Shown: piece by piece, positions 8,220 through 17,511 of the stretch
Numbering within the stretch: position 1 is the first letter of the stretch
How the letters are laid out: each line of letters opens with the position of its first letter
Assembly: GCA_964408025.1 (NCBI GenBank)
Contig: CAYOXX010000005.1
Span: forward strand, 1 to 64,000
Direction of reading: 5' to 3'
DNA: 64,000 bases
Source: CAYOXX01 sp964408025
GTDB taxonomy: Bacteria > Acidobacteriota > DATKUA01
Translations under genes and position numbers: made by a program
The notes under the pieces: generated by a model
What the model saw: only the letters and a program-made list of their open reading frames with translations
The model's database searches: none
What the model was told of the DNA's origin: nothing

Positions 8220-10592
8220 ATGAAATCGGCACTGAACGGTGGTAAAAGGATGTGGGGAGCGAAGCAGATCCTATTCGGTGCTTTCGCACTGCTGGCCGCG
8301 CTGCTCCTGCTCGCCGGCTGCCCCGGTAGCCGGCCCACTACCCAGGATTATTCAACAATTGATCTGATACAGATGTTCCACGCCGCCCGCCAGCAGCGTG
8401 AGACCGGCTCATTGGATTTGTTGTCTCCGCTTAAGTACTACTACCTGCCGCGCGGCTGGTACGTCTTCAGAGTGACGGGCGAGGACGGGCCCCACGGCGT
8501 CGCCGCGGCGGCATCGAGGGAGTGCCGACTGAGGTACCAGGTAGTGCTGCCCGCCGAGCGCTGGCTGGCCTTCAATGTGAGATTGCGCGACAGGTTCGGT
8601 GGCCCACAGCAGCAGAGAATCGAGGTCTACGCCGGTGAGCGCCGCCTCGACTCTCTCGAGGTTTCCGGGGATCGAACCGAAGAGAAGCTGGTCCGTATTC
8701 CGGCAGAGGTCCAACGCCCAAGTGATAACGAGCTAATTTTTCGTTTCTCTGAGTACGTTGAGAATCCGAATTATCTCGCCGGCGTCGAGGAGCACCGCGA
8801 GAATCCCTGCCCGCTTATCGCCGGCTACTTCAGCGATTTCCGGCTCTATCTGGGCAGCGCAGACGGGCCCCGATCCAACTGGATTCGCGACGAGACCACT
8901 GCCATCAGGGCGGCGGCCGATGGGCGCCGGCTTGTCCAGCTCCCGCACAGCGCCTTCTCATATGCCTTCGGCATCAGTGAGGGTGCAATCCTCGTTTTTA
9001 CCGGGAGCGTGGAAGCTCCCCGGAGAGATGGAGGCGCCGTAACGATAACCGTGCAGGCCCGGACCGACGCCCGACCCCGTTGGCGCCCGCTCTGGACGAG
9101 GGAATTCTCGTTCCGCGCCGGATCGACCTCGTTCGCCTTCGAGGCCGATCTGCCTTTGCGCGAGCTTGCCGGAAATCTTGCCGAGTTCCGCTTCAGCGTC
9201 ACCGACTCCGTGAAGTTCTCGGGCGCCAGGGTCACGTGGCGGCGGTTGCGGCTGGAGACGCCCGCGGAAGGAGACCGGCAAGACGATGCCGCTGAAACTC
9301 GGCAGCCGGTGCGGATGGCGGATCGGATTCGCAACGTAGTGATAATCGTCCTCGACGCCGCGCGACCGGACCACTTCGGATGCTACGGCGACGAGAGGGG
9401 CTTGACGCCGAACATCGACCAATTCGCTGCCTCCTCGATACTGTTCCGCGATGCCGTGGCCTCGGCGCCATACACCATCGCCTCGGTAGCGACACTCTTC
9501 ACCGGTCTGCAGCCCGAGCGCCACGGCGTGCGCTTCGCCACCTCCGCCCTGCCCGCCGACGTGGAGAACCTGGCGAAGACATTCAACAGGAGCGGCTACT
9601 ACACCCAGGCGCTGGCCAGCATCAGGTATGTCGACCGCAACTTCGGCATCACACGCGACTGCGACGACGTGATCTATATCCGCCAGCCTGGCAGTGGGGG
9701 GGAGTATCGCTCGACGATGGACATTGAAGCCATAGAGGAAGGCGTGAGGATGGCCGCGGACAGCGGCCGGCCGGTTTTCATCCTCGCCCACTTCCTGCCG
9801 CCCCACTGGCCGTACCTGCCGCCGCAGCCGTTCGACGCCATCTTCGAGTCCGGCCACGAGCCGGCCTACGGCCAGACCTGGATGCTGGAAAGCCTCCTGG
9901 GCAACCGGCTCATCGACGCCGATTTCCCCGACATCCGTACCTATCATCTGCGCTACCAGAACAACCTGCTCTACGCTGATCACCTGGTTGAACAATATCT
10001 GGAGCTTCTGCGGCGCTACGGCTTATTCGACGACAGCCTGATCGTCGTCACCTCCGACCACGGCGAAGCATTTGGCGAGCATCGCGCCATGGACCACAAC
10101 TCCACCGTCTACGACGAGATGATAAGGGTTCCGATGATCGTCCGTATGCCGGGCGTCGAAGAGCACCGTGAGGTGCGCCAGCAAGTCGGACTCATAGACA
10201 TCTTTCCCACGCTGGCCGAGCTGCTGGACCTGGAGCTCGAGCGCGCCTCCTTCCAGGGCCACAGCATCGCTCCGCTGCTGGAGGGGCGGGATCAGGAGCC
10301 GCTCGACTACTACTACTCGCGCGCTGGCGGCGGCAGACTGATCTTCACACTGCGAGGCGAGCGCTACAAGTACGTGCACCACGGCTACCGCGAGGAGCTT
10401 TACGACCTGATCAATGATCCCGGAGAGACCCGCAACATTGTCGCAGAGCGCCTGGTGCTCGCCGCTTTCCTGCGCCAGCGCGGCCTGCTTATGATCGCTG
10501 CCAACGAAAGGTTGCAGTCATCCGGCCCGGCCGAAGCACAGCTCAGCGAAGAAGAGCGCCGCGAGCTGCGCGACCTCGGCTACCTGCAGTAA
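8220..10592 (+). CDS. Sulfatase/alkaline-phosphatase-superfamily lipoprotein 3
   Basis: 790 residues from ATG 8220; a second in-frame ATG at 8250 is preceded by GGTGGTAAAAGG and may be the real start. The lipobox is LLLAGC (Cys34). The N-terminal region closely follows paralogue 2 (for example LPRGWYVF, PAERWLAFNVRLRDR). The catalytic domain has VVIIVLDAARPDHFGCYGD, APYTIASVATLFTG with Thr419 as presumed nucleophile, and TSDHGEAFGEH. It ends LRDLGYLQ. It lies 21 bases after paralogue 2; their similarity points to a tandem duplication. It converges with the minus-strand gene ending at 10606. Confidence 0.85.
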   Translation: MKSALNGGKRMWGAKQILFGAFALLAALLLLAGCPGSRPTTQDYSTIDLIQMFHAARQQRETGSLDLLSPLKYYYLPRGWYVFRVTGEDGPHGVAAAASRECRLRYQVVLPAERWLAFNVRLRDRFGGPQQQRIEVYAGERRLDSLEVSGDRTEEKLVRIPAEVQRPSDNELIFRFSEYVENPNYLAGVEEHRENPCPLIAGYFSDFRLYLGSADGPRSNWIRDETTAIRAAADGRRLVQLPHSAFSYAFGISEGAILVFTGSVEAPRRDGGAVTITVQARTDARPRWRPLWTREFSFRAGSTSFAFEADLPLRELAGNLAEFRFSVTDSVKFSGARVTWRRLRLETPAEGDRQDDAAETRQPVRMADRIRNVVIIVLDAARPDHFGCYGDERGLTPNIDQFAASSILFRDAVASAPYTIASVATLFTGLQPERHGVRFATSALPADVENLAKTFNRSGYYTQALASIRYVDRNFGITRDCDDVIYIRQPGSGGEYRSTMDIEAIEEGVRMAADSGRPVFILAHFLPPHWPYLPPQPFDAIFESGHEPAYGQTWMLESLLGNRLIDADFPDIRTYHLRYQNNLLYADHLVEQYLELLRRYGLFDDSLIVVTSDHGEAFGEHRAMDHNSTVYDEMIRVPMIVRMPGVEEHREVRQQVGLIDIFPTLAELLDLELERASFQGHSIAPLLEGRDQEPLDYYYSRAGGGRLIFTLRGERYKYVHHGYREELYDLINDPGETRNIVAERLVLAAFLRQRGLLMIAANERLQSSGPAEAQLSEEERRELRDLGYLQ

Positions 10593-10605
10593 TCCACGTG
10601 TGGAA

Positions 10606-11511
10606 TCAGATCGCGAGCGTGGGGATTATCCCATCGCGTATGAGCCCATCGATCTCTTCGCCTATCGCTCTTCGGGTCTCATCGCGGACCGCTAACAGCG
10701 GCTTGCGCGGCGGGCCGCCGTAGAGGCCGCGGGCGTCCATCGCCGCCTTGATGCCGGCTACGCCATGGCGACCGTGGATAAGCTTCAGTGGCACGACTAC
10801 GGCCTTCTGGAGTGCGTTCGCCTCGGAGGTCTTTCCCGCCTCGCACAGCTTCCAGATGCGGATCATCGGCTCGGGTAGTATGTCGGCGGCGGCCAGTATG
10901 CCCCCGGAGGCGCCGGCCGCCATGACGGCGGCCAGGATATCGGCGCTGCCGCTCAAAACGATGAAATCGTCGGGAACGCGCGCGAGCAGGTCGAGCATCC
11001 AGCCGAGATTACCGGAGCTGTCCTTGACGCCCGCGATGCGCTCGTGAGCGGCGATCTCGGCGATCGCTTCGGCGGAGATCGAGACGCCCGTTACCGTAGG
11101 ATTGTTGTAAACCAGGATCGGCACGGACGAGGCGTCGGCGACGGCGAGGAAGTGCTCCTTCAGCGCCTCGTCGGTCATCTTCGATTTGAAGAAGTGGGGA
11201 GTGATGACCAGCAGCATGTCGGCTCCGCAGTCGGCGGCGGTGCGCGCCAGCTTCACCGTCGCGGCGGTCGATTCGAGGCCGACGCCGGCCACCATCGGCT
11301 TGCCCGGCGGGATTGCAGCGCGCGCGGCTCGCAGCAGCTCTATCTTCTCCGCTTCGCTCAGGAAGGCGGCCTCGCCGCTCGAGCCGAGCATGACGTAGCC
11401 GGCCGGGTCGTGCTTCTCGTACCTCTCGATGTTCTCGACGATCTTATCCGCCGCGACCGCCCCGCCGACGAACGGCGTAGTCAGCGGCAACAGGACTCCC
11501 GATATCCGCAT
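10606..11511 (-). CDS. DapA-family aldolase/lyase (dihydrodipicolinate synthase or 4-hydroxy-2-oxoglutarate aldolase type)
   Basis: 301 residues from ATG 11511, chosen because GGGAGGGG lies six bases upstream; the frame extends further to 11541. Class I aldolase (TIM-barrel) of the DapA/NAL superfamily: GSSGEAAFL near the N-terminus, YNNP with the proton-relay Tyr, and the Schiff-base Lys in GVKDSSGN. It condenses or cleaves pyruvate-containing substrates. Strictly diagnostic residues for HTPA synthase were not resolved. The neighbours are a class V aminotransferase and an FAD amine oxidoreductase, not lysine genes, so a 4-hydroxy-2-oxoglutarate aldolase or a 1-pyrroline-4-hydroxy-2-carboxylate deaminase role is a real alternative. 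Confidence 0.82.
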   Translation of the reverse strand: MRISGVLLPLTTPFVGGAVAADKIVENIERYEKHDPAGYVMLGSSGEAAFLSEAEKIELLRAARAAIPPGKPMVAGVGLESTAATVKLARTAADCGADMLLVITPHFFKSKMTDEALKEHFLAVADASSVPILVYNNPTVTGVSISAEAIAEIAAHERIAGVKDSSGNLGWMLDLLARVPDDFIVLSGSADILAAVMAAGASGGILAAADILPEPMIRIWKLCEAGKTSEANALQKAVVVPLKLIHGRHGVAGIKAAMDARGLYGGPPRKPLLAVRDETRRAIGEEIDGLIRDGIIPTLAI

Positions 11512-11631
11512 TCCAAACCCCTCCCGTACGCCCGCAGGCATAATAGGCAGCTGATCTTTTCCTTCCTTGGCAGGCCAGCCCCGTCACGGTGGGTAAGCTC
11601 TCCTGTCGGTCGCCGGAGCTGAGCCCCTGTT

Positions 11632-12300
11632 CTATGTCTTCGGCATCAGGCGGGCTATGAGGGCCCCGAATGCCGAGAGGTTGCGAGTCTGCACCCAGAT
11701 CTTGCCCGGCCCGGTGTAGTCGCAAACCAGGCCCTCGCCCGAGGCCAGCGTCGAGAAGATGCCCTTCGAGGCCTTCCTCAGCTTGTAGGTGACGGTATCC
11801 TCGAAGGCCACTATGTGGCCGGTGTCGACGATGTACTGCTCGCCCGGCGCCAGCGTTTTGTCGTATACGGCGCCGTAGGAGTTGAGGAACAATTTACCGT
11901 TCCCCGAGATCTTCGACAGGAAGAGCCCCTCGCCCGAGATCATCGCCTTCAGCGAACCCTGGGTCGAGAGATCCAGCTCGGGATCGCCAGCCAGGTAGGC
12001 ACCGCCCTGCGCCAGTATCGTGCCGGCGAGGTCGAACTGGATAACGTCTCCCGGCGTGGCCGGCGCCAGTAACAATTCGCCCGGCCCGCGCTCGGCGGTG
12101 TAGAGCGAGGCGAAGAGCGCCTCGCCGCCGACGGCCGCCTTGAGCGAGCCGAAGAGCCCCTTGCCTGCGCCCTTGGCCTTGAGCTCGATCGTGTTGCTCA
12201 TCGAGACCATGGCGCCGGCCTCCGCCTTGAACGACTCGCCCTGCTCGAACTGGATCGTGAGCGTCGTGAAGACAGGGCCGTTCTCGATCGCGTACTGCAT
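11632..12300 (-). CDS. AIM24/TIGR00266 family protein
   Basis: 222 residues from ATG 12300, preceded by AGGAGG at five bases (a GTG one codon upstream is too close to it). Recognised as an AIM24-like protein from the repeated glycine-rich beta-helical pattern: EAGAMVSMSNTIELKAKG near the N-terminus, FLSKISGNGKLFLNSYG in the middle, VDTGHIVAFEDTVTYKL and GEGLVCDYTGPGKIWVQTR near the end. The fold is related to tryptophan-attenuator-like (TRAP) beta-barrels; the bacterial function is unknown. No signal peptide is seen, so it is probably cytoplasmic. Confidence 0.85.
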   Translation of the reverse strand: MQYAIENGPVFTTLTIQFEQGESFKAEAGAMVSMSNTIELKAKGAGKGLFGSLKAAVGGEALFASLYTAERGPGELLLAPATPGDVIQFDLAGTILAQGGAYLAGDPELDLSTQGSLKAMISGEGLFLSKISGNGKLFLNSYGAVYDKTLAPGEQYIVDTGHIVAFEDTVTYKLRKASKGIFSTLASGEGLVCDYTGPGKIWVQTRNLSAFGALIARLMPKT

Positions 12301-12397
12301 CACAACCTCCTGCGGTTTCGGTGTGGGTAAGAGTACTGACGGATTAAGTTTAGCACCACGGCGCGGAGTCGGACACCCGCCGATTGGTCGCCTCCCG

Positions 12398-13498
12398 TCA
12401 GGGCTTCGGATCGAGCGCCTGCAGGCTGCCCTCGGCCGCCTCCAGCGTCGCGGCGATCTCCGCGATGCCGATGTTGCCCATGTGGCCGATCCGGAACACC
12501 TTGCCGGCGACCGGCCCTAGACCACCTGCGACGACAACACCGCGCGTCGCCATCTCCTCGCGGAATGCGGCGTCCTCGATCTGCGGCGGGTAGCGGAGCA
12601 CGGACAGCGTAGCGGCCAGGCAGTCGGCAGCCGTGAACGGTTCTAACCCGAGGGCGGCCAGGCCCGACCGAATCCTGTCCGCCAGCTCACCGTGCCGCCG
12701 GAATCGCTCCTCGAGGCCTTCTTCGAGAACGAGCTCCGTCGCCTCTTGCAAGGCGACGATCTCGTTGACGCACGGCGTCGAGTGGTAGCGATTGGGGTCC
12801 TCCATCACCGGCAGCCAGCGCATGACGTCGGCGTAAAAAGCCGGGACGCCGTTCATCCGTCGCCGCTTAGCAAGCGCTCTCTGCGAAAAGACCACGATCG
12901 CCAGCCCGGGAGGCGCCCCCAGCGCTTTCTGAGGCGCGGCTAGCAGCGCGTCGAGCCCCCACTCGTCGAACGGCTCCGGAACACCGCCGAGTGCACATAC
13001 TCCGTCGAGGATTACCAGCTCGTCGCGCCCGCGCAGTAGCCGGCAGTATTCCCCGGCCGGGGCGCAGGCGCCGGTCGACGTGTCGACGTGGGTGATGGTA
13101 ACCGCCGCGTACGAAGCTTGGCTCAGCCGCTTCTCCAGCTCCTCCGGGGGCACGATGTGCCCCCAATCCGATCGCAGCATGTCGTACTCGATGCCGAACG
13201 AGTCGGCGAGCTCAGCGTAGAAGTGGCCGAAGTAACCCTGGGAGATGATCAAAACCCTCTCTCCCGGAGCCACGAGGTTTACGAGCGCCATCTCCATGGC
13301 CAGAGTTCCGCTACCCCCGAAGGCGAACGGCAGAGCAGATTCGCTCTGCGCAATTCTGCGCAGGTTGGCGAGGCAGGTGCGAAAAGTCTCGACGAATCCG
13401 GGCGACAGGTGCGACGCCGCCTGCCTCGAGAGGGCGTCGAGCACACGACGGTGGATCGGCACCGGACCCGGAATCATCGTCAGCGTATCGTCGATCAT
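12398..13498 (-). CDS. Class V aminotransferase (alanine/serine-glyoxylate aminotransferase family)
   Basis: 366 residues, the normal length. PLP-dependent fold-type I enzyme. It begins with MIPGPVPIHRRVLDAL, the usual start of alanine-glyoxylate aminotransferases. GGSGTLAMEMALVNL lies around 60-76, HVDTSTGACAP near 146, and the PLP-binding Lys is in AAPQKALGAPPGL (about residue 196). It would transfer an amino group from alanine or serine to glyoxylate, giving glycine. ATG 13498 is preceded by AGGAGGGACTC. It shares strand and neighbourhood with the DapA-family gene and the FAD oxidoreductase. Confidence 0.87.
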   Translation of the reverse strand: MIDDTLTMIPGPVPIHRRVLDALSRQAASHLSPGFVETFRTCLANLRRIAQSESALPFAFGGSGTLAMEMALVNLVAPGERVLIISQGYFGHFYAELADSFGIEYDMLRSDWGHIVPPEELEKRLSQASYAAVTITHVDTSTGACAPAGEYCRLLRGRDELVILDGVCALGGVPEPFDEWGLDALLAAPQKALGAPPGLAIVVFSQRALAKRRRMNGVPAFYADVMRWLPVMEDPNRYHSTPCVNEIVALQEATELVLEEGLEERFRRHGELADRIRSGLAALGLEPFTAADCLAATLSVLRYPPQIEDAAFREEMATRGVVVAGGLGPVAGKVFRIGHMGNIGIAEIAATLEAAEGSLQALDPKP

Positions 13499-13563
13499 GA
13501 GTCCCTCCTTCTTCTACTCGTAATGATATATGCAGAGTGTCAAGATTGCTAAGATCTCGGGTG

Positions 13564-14721
13564 TCAAAGCACGTACGCCTCCTTGGCCGCTCTGCCTAGC
13601 TTGAATCTCTCGAGGCCGAACGGTGCGATGTCGACGCTCTCGCTGCGGCCGCGTGCGATCAGCTCGGCCAGGCAGAGCCCGACGGCGGGCGAGTGCATGG
13701 CGCCGTGGCCGCTGAAGCCGTTGGCCAGGTAGAAGCCCTCGACTCCGGGGACGAGGCCTAGTATGGCGTTGTGGTCGGGGCTTACGGCGTAGTGCCCGAC
13801 CCAGCTCTTGCGGAAGTCGATTCCCGCCTCGGCGACGGCCGGGAAGCGGCGCTCCAGCGGACCGGCGATCTTCTCGACGAAGTCCCGATCGAAGGTCTCG
13901 TTGAAGCCCGGCGGCTCCTCGGGGTTGGCGTAGGCGATGATGATCGCCGGTCCCTCGCGACGGATCACCAGGCCGCTGTCGGCGTCTATCGTCATCGGGA
14001 TCGTGTCGGGCGGGCCGACGCAGGGCCCGGTGACCAGGCTGTGCCTGCGGACCGGCAGCACCGGCAGCTCGACGCCGATTTTCGCCGCGATACTCGCCGC
14101 GTACGGTCCGGCGGCGTTGACGACAACCGGGGCGAACAGCTCGCCGGACGCGGTACCCACGCGGAAATCCCCCGATGGCTCGCGCTCGAGACTGGTCACC
14201 TCGGTGTAAAATTTCGCCTCGGCACCCATCTTTCTGGCGGCGCTGAAGAACCAGTTGGTCAGGCGGCCGGGATCGATCAAGCCGTCGCGTTCGCCGAAGG
14301 TGCCGCCCACGATGTCCGCCCCGTCGACGTAGGTCGCCAGGCGGCGGACCTCGTCGCCGTCGAGCAGCTCGACGCTGGCTCCCATCTTGCGCTGCCAGCT
14401 CACCGCTCCGGCCATCTCCTGCACGCTTTCCTCGTCGGCTGTCATGAACAGGTAGCCGATCTTGTGGTAGAGGGGCGGCTCGCCGAACTTGGGCGCCAGC
14501 TCGTCGAGGATCTCCATCGACTTCAGCGACAGCGCCACGTTGGCCCGGGTGGTGAACTGGGCGCGGATGCCGCCGTTGGCTTTGCCGGTCGAGCCGCAGC
14601 CCGGCGTCGCCTCCTTATCGACGATACAAACACCCTCCGCACCGAGTTGTGTGAGGTGGTAAGCGATACTGCACCCCATAGCCCCGGCGCCGACGATAAT
14701 CACACTATATTTTTCGGACAT
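13564..14721 (-). CDS. FAD-dependent amine/amino-acid oxidoreductase (DAO family)
   Basis: 385 residues. The N-terminal Rossmann dinucleotide motif is VIIVGAGAMGCSIAYHLTQLG (about 8-28). The DAO-type substrate domain includes GLIDPGRLTNWF near 165-176 and the FAD-closing segment YLANGFSGHGAMHSPAVG near 333-350, typical of sarcosine oxidase, glycine oxidase and proline dehydrogenase beta-type flavoproteins. It oxidises a secondary or D-amine; the substrate is not defined. The start ATG 14721 is preceded by GGGAAAGCGAG. First gene of the minus-strand run 14721 to 10606. Confidence 0.85.
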   Translation of the reverse strand: MSEKYSVIIVGAGAMGCSIAYHLTQLGAEGVCIVDKEATPGCGSTGKANGGIRAQFTTRANVALSLKSMEILDELAPKFGEPPLYHKIGYLFMTADEESVQEMAGAVSWQRKMGASVELLDGDEVRRLATYVDGADIVGGTFGERDGLIDPGRLTNWFFSAARKMGAEAKFYTEVTSLEREPSGDFRVGTASGELFAPVVVNAAGPYAASIAAKIGVELPVLPVRRHSLVTGPCVGPPDTIPMTIDADSGLVIRREGPAIIIAYANPEEPPGFNETFDRDFVEKIAGPLERRFPAVAEAGIDFRKSWVGHYAVSPDHNAILGLVPGVEGFYLANGFSGHGAMHSPAVGLCLAELIARGRSESVDIAPFGLERFKLGRAAKEAYVL

Positions 14722-14901
14722 CTCGCTTTCCCAATTACAGACAGCCCGTATCTATCGGTTCGCGAGCCCTGGCAGATTCTATCAAGTATTCTGCAGCTTC
14801 GTGAACAAGCCTGAATCCTTAAGCCATCTACAATGAACTCCTTGTTGGCAGCCCTCAGATTGCCTAGAATCAAATATAACTTGGATCATACGGAGGGCAA
14901 A

Positions 14902-15426
14902 ATGAAAAGGAAACTTACCTGGGGCATCGGTGTGCTTGGAGTTCTGGCGGTCGCTTCGGTGTTCGTCCTGTCGCTAGCCGCTTTTGACAGAGATGCATCA
15001 CCGCCGGCAAAGACCAAGATCCTCAGCATCCCCGCCTGCGCTTTCCAGGAAGTTAGCAGTGAGGCGAACTTCTATAGAGAGGGTTCTAATCTTTCCACCT
15101 ATGACTCCATGGAATATTACTGCGCACCTCTGGTGCTACCTAATCGCACCGTCATAAAAAAATTGGTGCTATATTATTACGACAACGACGCAAACAACAA
15201 TTTCACCATTGTCCTTAATCGCGTCTCCAACAGCAATCAAACGACAACAATGTTTCATACCAATAGCTATGGCGCTGCTATTGGGATTAGGTCAGTTGAT
15301 TTTACTGACTTCAATAATGATCGAATCGACAATGTTAACTATCTCTACTATCTGAGATTGACTATGTTTGCGTCGAACTACATATCCTTGCACCAAGTGA
15401 AGGTCTACTACCGCGGCAAGTGGTGA
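14902..15426 (+). CDS. Secreted beta-rich protein, paralogue A
   Basis: 174 residues from ATG 14902, chosen because GGAGGGCAAA precedes it and the next residues, MKRKLTWGIGVLGVLAVAS, form a clean signal sequence or anchor; the open frame extends to 14833 without a start signal. The mature part contains APLVLPNRTVIKKLVLYYYD, NNNFTIVLNRV and YLYYLRLTM. These align with the protein at 23306-23827, so the two are paralogues. The pattern of alternating hydrophobics and Asn-rich turns suggests an exported beta-sandwich. Function unknown. GC content drops here compared with the genes to the left. Confidence 0.72.
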   Translation: MKRKLTWGIGVLGVLAVASVFVLSLAAFDRDASPPAKTKILSIPACAFQEVSSEANFYREGSNLSTYDSMEYYCAPLVLPNRTVIKKLVLYYYDNDANNNFTIVLNRVSNSNQTTTMFHTNSYGAAIGIRSVDFTDFNNDRIDNVNYLYYLRLTMFASNYISLHQVKVYYRGKW

Positions 15427-15596
15427 GCTCCGACGGTAACCGGCCGAGAGTTGTGCCCCCGTCGTGCTGCGAAAACCGTGTGGTGCATTCGGTCGCGGCC
15501 GGCCGCCGCAGGTGTTATCTTGGCGCAGGGCCGTGAGCGCCGCCGACTGTATACAGAAAACCCCGGAGTGCCGACGCCCGCGAGGAATGCCGTCCG

Positions 15597-16760
15597 ATGA
15601 TAACCGATCCCCTGCAACTGATGACTATCTTCTGCGGAGTCGTGCTGCTGGCCCTTGTTCTCGTAGATAAAAGCAAGGTCGCCCAAAAACTGTCTCCGGT
15701 CCTGCTCATTCTCTTCATGGGAGCCCTGCTGTCGAATACCGGCATCATCGTGGATGACAGTCCTTTCTATCACCAGGTTACCGGCTTCGCCGTCCCCTTT
15801 GCCGTCTGCCTTGTCCTGTTCCAGGTCAGGCTGGCAGACCTCAAGAGAACCGGTCCTGCCATGCTCGTAGCTTTCGCGTTGGCGAGCATCGGGACCGTCG
15901 CCGGCGCCATACTCGCGGGTTTGATACTTAATCCTTCGCTGCAGCCGATTCTAGGTTCCGAAAGCTGGAAGTTCACCGGGCCCTACGTCGGCACCTACAT
16001 CGGCGGCAGCCTCAACTTCTTTGCCCTCTGGACGGGGCTCGAGATAGGGAATCCCGACCTATTCGCCGCGGCCAACGCCGTGGACAACCTAACGCTGATT
16101 CCGATCTTCCTGTTCTGGATACTGGTGCCCGAGCGTGTTACGCGCTTCTTCCCGGTAGCCAAAGCCTGGGACTATCCGGAAGAGAGCGAAACCGCACCGG
16201 AAAGTGAAGAGAAGCCGGCAGTGATGAAGATCATCGATTTGGTTTCGCTGTCTTTTGCCGCCCTTGTGGTGATGTTCGTCAGCGACTGGATCAAAGCCGA
16301 GTTCATCGCCGAGTATATGCCCCGCTTTCCCACCATACTGCTGGTGACGACCTTCGCCCTCGTCCTGGCCCAGTTCAAGTTCATAGCCAGGCTCGGTGGG
16401 GCGAGGGAACTGGGCAACCTGTCGTTCTACTTCTTCTTCGCCGCCGTCGGGGCGATGATAAATGTCTTAAAAGCTATCCTGCTTGCACCCGTTCTCTTTG
16501 TTTACGTGATGATTATCATCGGCTTCCACGTGGTCTTTCTGCTGGCTCTCGGAAGGCTGTTCCGCTTGGACATAAGAACGCTGGCCATAGGTTCCGTCGC
16601 CGCCAAATGCGGGCCGCCGACGGTGCTCGCGCTTACGAATGTTATGGGCTGGAGAAAACTGGTCTTACCCGGCGTAGCCGCGGCGCTCCTCGGCTACGCC
16701 ATCGGCAACTACGTGGGCTTCGGCGCCGCCTACTTCGTCAAATTCCTACTCGGTCAGTAG
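15597..16760 (+). CDS. DUF819 family integral membrane protein
   Basis: 387 residues with about ten hydrophobic segments. Family signature GPYVGTYIGGSLNFFAL (around 122-138), followed by ANAVDNLT, recognised from the DUF819 (YjcL-like) family, which is related to bile-acid/sodium symporter-like folds. A soluble acidic loop sits mid-protein (ETAPESEEKPAVMK), and the last third includes IRTLAIGSVAAKCGPPTVLAL. A transport role is inferred; the substrate is unknown. ATG 15597 has GAGG about 11 bases upstream. Confidence 0.8.
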   Translation: MITDPLQLMTIFCGVVLLALVLVDKSKVAQKLSPVLLILFMGALLSNTGIIVDDSPFYHQVTGFAVPFAVCLVLFQVRLADLKRTGPAMLVAFALASIGTVAGAILAGLILNPSLQPILGSESWKFTGPYVGTYIGGSLNFFALWTGLEIGNPDLFAAANAVDNLTLIPIFLFWILVPERVTRFFPVAKAWDYPEESETAPESEEKPAVMKIIDLVSLSFAALVVMFVSDWIKAEFIAEYMPRFPTILLVTTFALVLAQFKFIARLGGARELGNLSFYFFFAAVGAMINVLKAILLAPVLFVYVMIIIGFHVVFLLALGRLFRLDIRTLAIGSVAAKCGPPTVLALTNVMGWRKLVLPGVAAALLGYAIGNYVGFGAAYFVKFLLGQ

Positions 16761-16802
16761 ACGATATTCTGTTCTCGCAAAGATAAGCCCCAATGCGCCC
16801 TA

Positions 16803-16926
16803 TGGAGTTCTCTAAGGGGGAACGGTGAGCTTGCTATAAGACGGGCTGACTTGTCCAGAAGGCAAAGGAAGTAAAGAGACACCGATTCAAACGCACACAA
16901 CTCGCCAAGCTCGAATCCCAGGACTG
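16803..16926 (+). repeat. Dispersed repeat, copy A (124 bp)
   Basis: Nearly collinear with 17512-17635: both begin GGAGTTCTCTAAGGGGGAAC, continue GAGCTTGCTATAAGACGGGC and TGTCC...GGCAAAGGA, and end GAATCCCAGGACTG. Weaker similarity extends about eight bases to the left. The right-hand 80 bases are also found in the two longer repeats at 21264-21544 and 22401-22683. No coding potential is evident. Together with copy B it flanks the small secreted gene at 17055-17417 as a direct repeat. Confidence 0.75.
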
Positions 16927-16995
16927 AAACTTGTACTAACAGATTCTTAAGTCTGACACGCACGGTCGGTGACAGCAGAAGCTTGTCGCCCCAAC

Positions 16996-17024
16996 GATGG
17001 GTTTGTGAACAAGTATGGTATAAT
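16996..17024 (+). promoter_or_regulatory. Possible promoter of the 17055 gene
   Basis: A perfect TATAAT at 17019-17024, 31 bases before the start codon. The -35 region (GATGGG at 16996-17001, 17-base spacer) is poor, so confidence is limited. Confidence 0.35.
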
Positions 17025-17054
17025 GGATTCAAAATCAGCTTTGGAGGTGTCGCT

Positions 17055-17417
17055 ATGAGACAAATCATTGGAGGAGTTGTAGTCCTCGTACTGCTTTTCG
17101 CCACAGTAACGTTTGCGCAAACGAGTTCAGCTTTCTTTACGAAATCAGATGTAAAAAGTATCATTATCAGTTTAGGGATGATTCCAGGCCACCCGAGTCT
17201 GGATACACGTGATTACTACTCCGTAAGATTCTTTCTCCATTCACCTGTTAACGACTTCATCGGTTTCGACGTCATTTGCGAGTCCGAAATGGCTGCAATC
17301 ACGGTTGCCGAAGGGATTAAAAGAGGCCGGTACAACTCTGTGGGGCACTATACATTGAGTTCCGGATGGTACACTCACCTAAGTACTGGTGATGTCGGTT
17401 ACGTGATAAACCTCTAG
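17055..17417 (+). CDS. Small secreted protein (120 aa)
   Basis: ATG 17055 is preceded by GGAGGTGTCGCT. Residues 1-22 form a classical signal peptide (IIGGVVVLVLLFATVTFA) with a probable cleavage site at FAQ-T, giving a mature protein of about 100 residues with SLGMIPGHPSLDTRDYYSV and a C-terminal LSTGDVGYVINL. No family is recognised. It is bracketed by two 124-bp direct repeats (16803-16926 and 17512-17635), suggesting it may have moved, duplicated or been retained as a cassette. Confidence 0.65.
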   Translation: MRQIIGGVVVLVLLFATVTFAQTSSAFFTKSDVKSIIISLGMIPGHPSLDTRDYYSVRFFLHSPVNDFIGFDVICESEMAAITVAEGIKRGRYNSVGHYTLSSGWYTHLSTGDVGYVINL

Positions 17418-17511
17418 CGGAAATGATTTTCGGCACAGCCCGCCGGGCCTTCTGCTGTGATTCTACCTGGTCGCACTTCTTCCAGGACTGCGACCAAAGG
17501 GTAGCGCTCTG

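Noticed and set aside
10593..10605. Terminator between sulfatase-like gene 3 and the DapA-family gene
   Set aside because: Only a tiny palindrome (TCCACGTGTGGA) without a T-run; too weak to call.
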